The translations under genes and the position numbers were made by a program. Below are positions 1-4,988 of a stretch of 7,676 nucleotides of DNA, in pieces. Position 1 is the stretch's first letter; every line of letters starts with the position of its first letter. The notes under the pieces are model-generated. The model saw only the letters and a list, made by a program, of their open reading frames with translations. It made no database searches and was not told the origin of the DNA. The stretch comes from Bacteroidales bacterium (GTDB taxonomy: Bacteria > Bacteroidota > Bacteroidia > Bacteroidales > Muribaculaceae): NCBI GenBank assembly GCA_019420545.1, contig JAHZGZ010000010.1:1-7676 (forward strand). The letters run 5' to 3'.

Positions 1-2
1 AT

Positions 3-44
3 CGACTCAACCTATACGACCCTGTCGGCAACATTTATTATTAA
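3..44 (+). CDS. Possible 3' end of a plus-strand gene (partial)
   Basis: From position 3 a plus-strand frame reads RLNLYDPVGNIYY and ends in TAA at 42-44. Most of its codons end in G or C (CTC, AAC, TAC, GAC, GTC, GGC, AAC), as in the real genes here, and the sequence turns AT-rich right after the stop. This would be the C-terminus of a gene lying left of the window and convergent with rfbA. Only 13 codons are visible, so no family can be named and chance is a real alternative. The competing reading is a minus-strand start at 34-32 giving MLPTGSYRLSR, which uses poorer codons. Confidence 0.3.
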   Translation, partial: RLNLYDPVGNIYY

Positions 45-62
45 ACAAGCTCTAAGAATCTC

Positions 63-953
63 CTATCGTGGAGTGGGTCCGTCGTTGGCGAGCTGCACGA
101 GATAGGCTCCGTAGGCGTTTCCGGCAAGCGGAGTGGCTATCTGAAGGAGCTGTTCGGCGGTGATGAATCCGCGGCGGAAGGCGATCTCCTCCAGAGCGGC
201 GATCTGGAATCCCTGACGCTTCTCTATGGCGGCGACAAAATTCGATGCCTCAAGCAGCGAGTCGACGGTGCCTGTATCGAGCCATGCGAATCCGCGACCG
301 AACTTCTTTACACTCAGCTTGTTCTGGCTCAGATAGTTCATGTTGACCGATGTTATCTCCAGCTCTCCGCGTGCCGAAGGCTTGACCTCCGATGCGATCT
401 TCACCACATCGTTGGGATAGAAGTACAGACCCACCACGGCATAGTCTGATGTCGGGAACTCCGGCTTCTCCTGTATGTCGATCGCCTTTCCGTTGACGTC
501 GAAGCTCACCACTCCGTAGCGCTCGGGATCCTGCACCTGATAGGCGAACACAACCGCGTCGCGCTGCTCCTTGACAATGCGGGCGGCGTCGTTGAGCATG
601 CCGGTAAAGCCCTGGCCGTAGAAGATATTGTCGCCGAGCACGAGCACCACGTCGTCGTCACCGATAAATTCGCGGCCGATGATGAATGCCTGTGCCAACC
701 CTTCGGGGCGAGGCTGCTCGGCATATTCGAAATGCACACCCAGCCGACTGCCGTCGCCGAGCAGCCGCTTGAACGCGGGGAGGTCAGCCGGAGTGGAGAT
801 GATAAGAATATCGCGGATTCCCGCAAGCATGAGTACCGACACCGGATAATATACCATCGGCTTGTCGTAGATTGGAAGCAGTTGCTTAGACACCCCGGTC
901 GTGACGGGGTAAAGACGTGTGCCGGCACCTCCGGCGAGAACTATACCTTTCAT
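63..953 (-). CDS. rfbA: Glucose-1-phosphate thymidylyltransferase
   Basis: This cytoplasmic enzyme joins dTTP and glucose 1-phosphate to make dTDP-glucose and pyrophosphate, the first step to dTDP-L-rhamnose and related sugars for surface polysaccharides. The 296-residue protein has the usual family length. It shows the nucleotide-binding signature GGAGTRLYP (8-16), KQLLPIYDKPM (23-33), LGDNIFYG (106-113) with the expected metal-binding Asp108, QEKP (161-164), RGELEIT (195-201) and WLDTGT (224-229) with the second expected metal ligand Asp226. The start at 953 puts the signature at the expected distance from the N-terminus. The codon follows an AT-rich stretch with no Shine-Dalgarno sequence. 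No rfbB, rfbC or rfbD is visible. The 105-base gap to the TPR gene upstream (954-1058) has no clear promoter or terminator, so readthrough from that gene is possible but unproven. Confidence 0.96.
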   Translation of the reverse strand: MKGIVLAGGAGTRLYPVTTGVSKQLLPIYDKPMVYYPVSVLMLAGIRDILIISTPADLPAFKRLLGDGSRLGVHFEYAEQPRPEGLAQAFIIGREFIGDDDVVLVLGDNIFYGQGFTGMLNDAARIVKEQRDAVVFAYQVQDPERYGVVSFDVNGKAIDIQEKPEFPTSDYAVVGLYFYPNDVVKIASEVKPSARGELEITSVNMNYLSQNKLSVKKFGRGFAWLDTGTVDSLLEASNFVAAIEKRQGFQIAALEEIAFRRGFITAEQLLQIATPLAGNAYGAYLVQLANDGPTPR

Positions 954-1058
954 ATATGGTTATGATTTTTTCTGAATTGAAAATGTGGATGGTGGTGCAA
1001 CACCTTCATTGACTATAACGCTTTCTCAGGCATTTATGGTGTGGATATTATATAAAAT

Positions 1059-1832
1059 TCACTTTTCCATGCCGCCTCTGTCAAGCCCGGCAATTGCCTC
1101 GGCTACATAAGGGGTAGCTTTTACGGCCTGTGCGCGGCGCAGATATTCCAGAGCCGCCCGGGAGTCGCCTTTCTCTTTATAATAGTTGCCGAGATACAGC
1201 AGGGCCGTGTAATTGTCGGGATGCACTCCGATCAGCTCCTTGTATGTTGCCATGGCTGAATCGTAGTCGCCGTTGAGGAGCTGTCCCTGGGCGAGCGCGA
1301 GCATGAAATCAGGGTTGCCGGGTGCGCCCGACAGCATTATCCGGCTGTATTTCTCTATGCCCGGGCCGTTGCGGCGGAAAAGATAGTAACGCAGCAGCTG
1401 TTTGTCGATACTGCGCCCGAGCCATGGCTGGCGCTCTTTCAGGAGAAGCAGGAATTTTTCGTATTGCGAGGTCTCGCCCAATGAGAAACTTACACGCTGC
1501 ACACCGTGGAGCAGCGAGTCGACCGGCACGAGATTGGCCTGGGCCTTTTCGGCCAGCGCGATTTCATAGTCGGGCATAGAGCGCATCCCCGCCACTACGA
1601 TGGCATGGGCGTAAGTATCGCAGTTTTTCGGTTGTTCCTCGAGCATAAGCTCGTACATGGCTGCGGCGTTGGGCCATTCCCGGTATTTGAAGAAACGCTG
1701 CGCCTTTATGGCCGTGGCTTCGTAGCTCCGTTTCTGCGGCGACGGTGCTGTGTCGGCGGATAGTGCCTGCATGTATCCAGTAATCATGCATGCCACAGCG
1801 CATACCCATATTTTTATCCGCAATAGTTTCAT
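1059..1832 (-). CDS. Exported tetratricopeptide-repeat protein, function unknown
   Basis: I do not recognise a named family. The 257-residue product begins with a basic residue cluster and a hydrophobic stretch (about 4-23) that looks like a signal peptide. Cleavage after Ala26 (ALSA/DT) is plausible. Cys15 lies in AVAC, a poor lipobox, so a lipoprotein is less likely. TPR-like helical pairs appear at about 38-71 (ending in EEQPKN), 172-205 (NPDFMLALAQGQLLNGDYDSA) and 206-239 (YTALLYLGNYYKEKGDSRAA). The middle (about 72-170) is helical and degenerate. Such proteins usually scaffold protein contacts, here probably in the periplasm. The partner is unknown. It diverges from pyrH over a 79-base gap holding promoters for both genes. 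rfbA lies 105 bases downstream on the same strand. Confidence 0.85.
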   Translation of the reverse strand: MKLLRIKIWVCAVACMITGYMQALSADTAPSPQKRSYEATAIKAQRFFKYREWPNAAAMYELMLEEQPKNCDTYAHAIVVAGMRSMPDYEIALAEKAQANLVPVDSLLHGVQRVSFSLGETSQYEKFLLLLKERQPWLGRSIDKQLLRYYLFRRNGPGIEKYSRIMLSGAPGNPDFMLALAQGQLLNGDYDSAMATYKELIGVHPDNYTALLYLGNYYKEKGDSRAALEYLRRAQAVKATPYVAEAIAGLDRGGMEK

Positions 1833-1857
1833 TCTGAAAATGCTTTTTGTATATTTG
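1827..1857 (+). promoter_or_regulatory. Predicted pyrH promoter (Bacteroides-type)
   Basis: A perfect -7 box TATATTTG (TAnnTTTG) lies at 1850-1857. A near-match -33 box, TTTC for TTTG, lies at 1827-1830, 19 bases upstream. Transcription would start near 1863-1865, giving a leader of about 48 bases before the pyrH ATG. The -33 box overlaps the start codon of the TPR gene on the other strand. The match is by eye to the known primary sigma-factor consensus of Bacteroides. Confidence 0.7.
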
Positions 1858-1865
1858 CAAAATGG

Positions 1866-1883
1866 AACAGGAATAATCCTGTT
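1866..1883. promoter_or_regulatory. Dyad midway between facing promoters
   Basis: AACAGGA (1866-1872) and TCCTGTT (1877-1883) are perfect inverted repeats separated by 4 bases. The centre (1874.5) is almost exactly halfway between the inner ends of the two -7 boxes (1857 and 1891). Both predicted transcripts would carry this hairpin at or near their 5' ends. It could be an operator for a dimeric regulator or an mRNA-stabilising 5' hairpin. A chance dyad of this size is possible, but the position is suggestive. Confidence 0.5.
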
Positions 1884-1890
1884 TGAAACC

Positions 1891-1922
1891 CAAATTTACA
1901 AATAACTTGCAATGAGAACAAA
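1891..1922 (-). promoter_or_regulatory. Predicted promoter of the TPR gene (Bacteroides-type)
   Basis: Read on the minus strand, a perfect -33 box TTTG (1922-1919) is followed after 20 bases by a perfect -7 box TAAATTTG (1898-1891). Transcription would start near 1885-1883, giving a leader of about 52 bases before the TPR start at 1832. The -33 box lies inside the third and fourth codons of pyrH. This promoter points at the pyrH promoter, so the two transcripts should overlap by about 20 bases at their 5' ends. Confidence 0.7.
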
Positions 1923-2622
1923 ATATAATCGCATACTTTTGAAGCTTAGCGGCGAATCGCTCGCCGGAGGGAAGGGGCACGGCATCGATACCGAGCGCCT
2001 TAACGTGTATGCCGCACAGATCCGTGATGTGGTGGCTTCGGGCGTACAGGTTGCTATCGTGATCGGCGGCGGTAACATTTTCCGCGGTCTTCAGGGGGCA
2101 TCCAAGGGCTTCGACCGTGTGAAGGGCGACCAGATGGGCATGCTCGCCACTGTTATCAACTCGCTCGCTCTCAGTTCCGCGCTTGAGGCTGTGGGCCAGC
2201 CTGCAAAGGTATATACGGCTATAAACATGTTCCCCATCGGCGAGCATTACAGCAAGTGGCGCGCCATCGAGTCGATGAACCGCGGCGAGGTCGCCATCAT
2301 TTCGGGCGGTACGGGCAATCCGTTCTTTACCACCGATACCGGTTCGGCTCTGCGCGGTATCGAGGTTGAGGCCGACGTGATGCTCAAGGGCACACGTGTC
2401 GACGGCATCTATACCGCCGACCCGGAGAAGGATCCCACAGCCACAAAGTTCTCGGAGATCACCTACGATGAGGTGTATACCCGCGGCCTCAAGGTGATGG
2501 ATCTCACCGCCACCGCCCTCTGCAAGGAGAACGGACTGCCGATCATCGTGTTCGACATGGATACCCCCGGCAATCTCGGCAAAGTGCTTGCCGGCGAGCC
2601 TATCGGGACTCTCGTATATTAA
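1912..2622 (+). CDS. pyrH: UMP kinase
   Basis: PyrH transfers phosphate from ATP to UMP to make UDP, the entry to UTP and CTP synthesis. It is a cytoplasmic hexamer of the amino-acid-kinase fold. The 236 residues are a normal family length and show KLSGE (11-15), the glycine-rich IGGGNIFRG (51-59), the uridylate-site region around DQMGMLAT (73-80), GGTGNPFFTTDT (132-143) and VMLKGTRVDGIYTADP (156-171). All key blocks are present. The ATG at 1912 gives the typical short N-terminus before the first strand. It has no Shine-Dalgarno sequence. The gene leads a pyrH-frr pair, a widely conserved bacterial arrangement, and is read from the promoter at 1827-1857. That promoter may be affected by the facing promoter of the TPR gene and by the dyad between them. 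Confidence 0.97.
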   Translation: MRTKYNRILLKLSGESLAGGKGHGIDTERLNVYAAQIRDVVASGVQVAIVIGGGNIFRGLQGASKGFDRVKGDQMGMLATVINSLALSSALEAVGQPAKVYTAINMFPIGEHYSKWRAIESMNRGEVAIISGGTGNPFFTTDTGSALRGIEVEADVMLKGTRVDGIYTADPEKDPTATKFSEITYDEVYTRGLKVMDLTATALCKENGLPIIVFDMDTPGNLGKVLAGEPIGTLVY

Positions 2623-2640
2623 TCTGAAAAACTATATATA

Positions 2641-3198
2641 ATGGAAGTAAAAGACTATCTCGACCCTGCTGAGGAAAAGATGGAGATGGCCGTGGCCTAT
2701 CTCGACGAGTCGCTCGCACACATCCGTGCCGGCAAAGCCAATCCGAAAATTCTCGACGGCATACGTGTGGAGTACTACGGCAGCAATGTGCCTATCTCCA
2801 ATGTTGCCAATATCTCTGTGCCCGATGCCCGCACTATCGTGATCACCCCTTGGGAGAAGGCGATGTTCAAGGAGATCGAGCGCGCTATCATCAACTCTGA
2901 GGTGGGCATCACTCCTGAAAACAACGGTGAGGTGATACGCCTCTCCATCCCTCCGCTCACCGAGGAGCGCCGTAAGAATCTTGTAAAGCAGTCGAAAGCT
3001 GAGGCCGAGAACGCCAAGGTGTCGGTGCGCAACGCACGCCGCGACGCTATCGACGGTCTAAAGAAAGCCGTTAAGCAGGGTATGCCCGAGGATGTAGAGA
3101 AGGACGCCGAGGCTCAGGCCCAGAAGCTTCACGACAAGTACCTCAAGCAGATCGACGATCTTTTCGCCGCCAAGGAGAAAGAGATCCTCACCGTATAA
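2641..3198 (+). CDS. frr: Ribosome recycling factor
   Basis: After termination this protein works with EF-G to split the 70S ribosome, freeing subunits and mRNA. The 185-residue length is standard. Family landmarks are the N-terminal helix with LAHIRAGKANPKILDGI (25-41), the small beta domain with VEYYGSNVPISNVANISV (43-60), TPWEKAMFKEIERAI (69-83) and SEVGITPENNGEVIRLSIP (86-104), and the long C-terminal helices with EERRKNLVK (108-116) and RNARRDA (130-136). The gene starts 18 bases after the pyrH stop, with only an AT-rich linker (ending ACTATATATA) and no Shine-Dalgarno sequence, so it is almost certainly cotranscribed with pyrH. It converges on folB. The space between the two 3' ends is filled by a large inverted repeat. 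Confidence 0.97.
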   Translation: MEVKDYLDPAEEKMEMAVAYLDESLAHIRAGKANPKILDGIRVEYYGSNVPISNVANISVPDARTIVITPWEKAMFKEIERAIINSEVGITPENNGEVIRLSIPPLTEERRKNLVKQSKAEAENAKVSVRNARRDAIDGLKKAVKQGMPEDVEKDAEAQAQKLHDKYLKQIDDLFAAKEKEILTV

Positions 3199-3224
3199 TT
3201 CCGGTAAAAAATCGTATAATCCCT

Positions 3225-3302
3225 GTAGTAGGGACGCGGCGTTGCCGCGTTGCATTGACCTCTGATTGATGCAACGCGACAGCGTCGCGTCCGTTATACT
3301 AC
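3225..3302. repeat. Compound inverted repeat between convergent frr and folB
   Basis: Two 24-base arms (3232-3255 and 3269-3292) are inverted copies matching at 21 of 24 positions, around a 13-base loop. The outer ends GTAGTA (3225-3230) and TACTAC (3297-3302) extend the symmetry after a short unpaired gap. Each arm also folds on itself: ACGCGGC/GCCGCGT with loop GTT (3234-3250) and ACGCGAC/GTCGCGT with loop AGC (3274-3290). The right end supplies the folB stop codon (TAG at 3301-3299). It may end transcription from both sides, but no T-run directly follows on either strand. The nearest is T6 for the minus strand at 3211-3206. A related sequence begins at 7645, so this is probably a dispersed intergenic repeat family. 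Confidence 0.85.
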
Positions 3303-3655
3303 CATCTTAATGTTACTGCGACAGAATCGAGGTCGGCGGGGATAGGGGGGACGAGTTTGGCCACGCGTACCATTCCGCCCGTGATGGCCGGGAAACGGGA
3401 GAGGAGGACACGGCGGATGCGTCCGGCGACATGCTCGATCAGCTGCGAGGGCTCGGCCATCTCTTCTTTAACGAGGGCTACGACTTCGGCATAGTTGACG
3501 GTACCTTCCAGACGGTCGTGTTCCACGGCTTCCGTGGCCGGATAGCGCAGATGTACGGTAACCTCGAATAGATTTCCCACCTTACGCTCCTGCGCTCCTA
3601 CGCCGTGACAGGCATAGAGCCTGAGCCGGTTTACTTCAATTGTAATATCGGTCAT
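3299..3655 (-). CDS. folB: Dihydroneopterin aldolase
   Basis: FolB cleaves 7,8-dihydroneopterin to 6-hydroxymethyl-7,8-dihydropterin and glycolaldehyde in cytoplasmic folate synthesis. The 118-residue product has normal length and the family blocks YACHGVGAQERKVGNLFEV (14-32), GTVNYAEV (51-58), LIEHVA (72-77) and VRVAKLVPPIP (97-107). Glu23, Tyr55, Glu74 and Lys100 sit where the active-site residues of characterised homologues such as the S. aureus enzyme are found. The start at 3655 is chosen because homology begins at MTDITIEV. The frame stays open upstream to 3856, but that part is an arginine-rich shadow of the preceding gene's glycine-rich tail. It lies 41 bases after the TPM gene, last in the presumed lpxB operon, and its stop codon falls inside an inverted repeat. 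Confidence 0.95.
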   Translation of the reverse strand: MTDITIEVNRLRLYACHGVGAQERKVGNLFEVTVHLRYPATEAVEHDRLEGTVNYAEVVALVKEEMAEPSQLIEHVAGRIRRVLLSRFPAITGGMVRVAKLVPPIPADLDSVAVTLRW

Positions 3656-3665
3656 AATATTATAG

Positions 3666-3682
3666 TCAATAGAAGCTATTGA
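3666..3682 (-). promoter_or_regulatory. Small hairpin just before folB
   Basis: TCAATAG and CTATTGA form a perfect 7-base-pair stem with a 3-base loop, in the 41-base gap between the TPM gene stop (3699-3697) and the folB start (3655). It ends 10 bases before the folB ATG, where an initiating ribosome would bind. It has no following T-run and so is not a clear terminator. It could modulate folB translation or mark an mRNA processing point, or be chance in AT-rich sequence. Confidence 0.35.
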
Positions 3683-3696
3683 TGAGATTATGCGAT

Positions 3697-4956
3697 TTAC
3701 CAGCCGCCTGACGCACCGCCGCCGCCTGTTGAACCGCCTCCGAAGGAACCTCCGCCGAATCCGCCGCCGAAACCACCTCCACGGCCTCCCATTGGCGGAA
3801 CGATGATGACCGGAGCGGCTGCTTTGGGGATGGTGTAGGTCTTTTTGTTTTCGCATTGGCAGTTACGGCACTGGTAAACCTTTTCGCCCCAGCCCTCGTA
3901 GTCGGCGGTCGGTTTTTTCACTATGCGGTCGGCCACGAGCGTACACGCTCTTGCGCCGCAGTTGGGGCACGGCTGATAATTCTTTGTATGATTGACGTAC
4001 GGGAGTATGTCGGTTTCTCCGCAGTTGGGACATAGCCATACATCGTAGTCGACCGAGTCGATACGTTCCTCCATATCCTGTGCGGGAGTGAGGTAGGCGT
4101 TGTCGGCCTTCTCGTCAAGGCGTTTCATGGTAGTGCCGCAGTTGGGGCATTTGCGGCGCGCCGTGCGCAGCCTGCGCATCACGATCATCAGCGGCACAAA
4201 CACCACAAGGCCCATGCCGATAGTGGCAAACGCTATGATGAGCGAGGGGAGCTGCAGTTGCTGCAGGCGCAGATAGCGGCGGTAGCGGCTCTGATTGCGT
4301 GTCGATATGAGTATCATTATAAACCATACGAGCATGGTTCCGGCGATGACCATACTTATCGTAATCCACATCCCGAAGAAGTCGGGCGTGTCAGCGTCGC
4401 CACGTCGGCGGTCGTTGGCATACTTCGACATGAGTTCCTCGGTTGCGCCGGGCTGAGTGAGCAGATAGTTTAACTGGCCCACGGCATCGGCCACTCCTGC
4501 GTCGGTATTTCCCTGGCGGAAAAGTTCGTTGGAACTACGGATGATACGTCCGGCCAGTACGTCGGGCACTACCCCTTCTGTGCCGTAGCCCGTGCGTATC
4601 GCAGCCCGTTTGTCGCCAATAGCCACGATATAAAGCACGCCGTTGTCCTTGTCGTTCTTGCCGATACCCCAGTCGGTAAACAGTTCGGTAGCGAATGTGT
4701 CGATATCTCCGCCTTCGATACGGTCGACAACCACTACGACAAATTCAGCCGACGAGGTCTCCCACACACCACGTATGGCGCTGTCGAGCGAGTCGCGCAT
4801 CGCCGGCGAAAGCAGTCCGTCGGGATCCGACACATAGCGCCGGGCATCGGATACGTGCACGTTGGGTATGTCGTCGACGGAGTGTACTGCGGCGCTCGCG
4901 GTGAGCGTGGCAAACAGGGTGAATATGATAGCAAGAATCTTTCGTGTCATATACAT
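3697..4956 (-). CDS. TPM-domain (YgcG-like) membrane protein with two zinc ribbons
   Basis: The biochemical role is unproven. TPM domains occur in bacterial envelope proteins and in a plant thylakoid protein linked to photosystem repair, and some have acid phosphatase activity. The 419 residues read in order: signal peptide (about 1-23, ending TASAA), TPM domain (about 38-170, with YVSDPDGLLS, a hydrophobic EFVVVVVDRIEGGDIDTFA strand, NGVLYIVAIGDKRAAIRTGYGTEGVVPD and AGRIIR), membrane segments at about 195-218 and 238-260, two probable zinc ribbons (C270xxC273 with C309xxC312; C330xxC333 with C363xxC366), and a glycine-rich tail (390-419) ending in Trp. The tail is typical of YgcG-like proteins. 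The start could equally be 4950 (MTRKIL), two residues later. It lies 32 bases after dgt and 41 before folB, probably cotranscribed with both. Confidence 0.88.
   Translation of the reverse strand: MYMTRKILAIIFTLFATLTASAAVHSVDDIPNVHVSDARRYVSDPDGLLSPAMRDSLDSAIRGVWETSSAEFVVVVVDRIEGGDIDTFATELFTDWGIGKNDKDNGVLYIVAIGDKRAAIRTGYGTEGVVPDVLAGRIIRSSNELFRQGNTDAGVADAVGQLNYLLTQPGATEELMSKYANDRRRGDADTPDFFGMWITISMVIAGTMLVWFIMILISTRNQSRYRRYLRLQQLQLPSLIIAFATIGMGLVVFVPLMIVMRRLRTARRKCPNCGTTMKRLDEKADNAYLTPAQDMEERIDSVDYDVWLCPNCGETDILPYVNHTKNYQPCPNCGARACTLVADRIVKKPTADYEGWGEKVYQCRNCQCENKKTYTIPKAAAPVIIVPPMGGRGGGFGGGFGGGSFGGGSTGGGGASGGW
3700..3789 (-). repeat. Low-complexity Gly-rich coding repeat
   Basis: This stretch encodes the last 30 residues of the TPM protein, mostly glycine with Phe, Ser and a terminal Trp (units like GGGFGGG and GGGSFGGG). 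At DNA level it is an imperfect run of GGn codons. That also explains the long arginine-rich open frame overlapping it on the same strand, which is not a gene. Confidence 0.8.
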
Positions 4957-4988
4957 ATATGTCAGTTGGTATGGGTTTGTTCGGTGCC

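Noticed and set aside
1564..2247. A 227-codon minus-strand open frame across the start of pyrH and the TPR gene
   Set aside because: It lies antisense to pyrH and out of frame with the TPR gene, shows no recognisable domain, and reads through the promoter region. It is a GC-rich shadow frame.
3206..3302. Classical intrinsic terminator for folB using the big hairpin and a T-run
   Set aside because: The T6 run on the minus strand lies about 20 bases beyond the stem, too far for a standard intrinsic terminator. I kept it only as a possible transcript-end structure.
3656..3856. N-terminal extension of folB rich in arginine
   Set aside because: It is the alternative frame of the TPM protein's glycine-rich tail. 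FolB homology starts at 3655 and the family is about 120 residues long.
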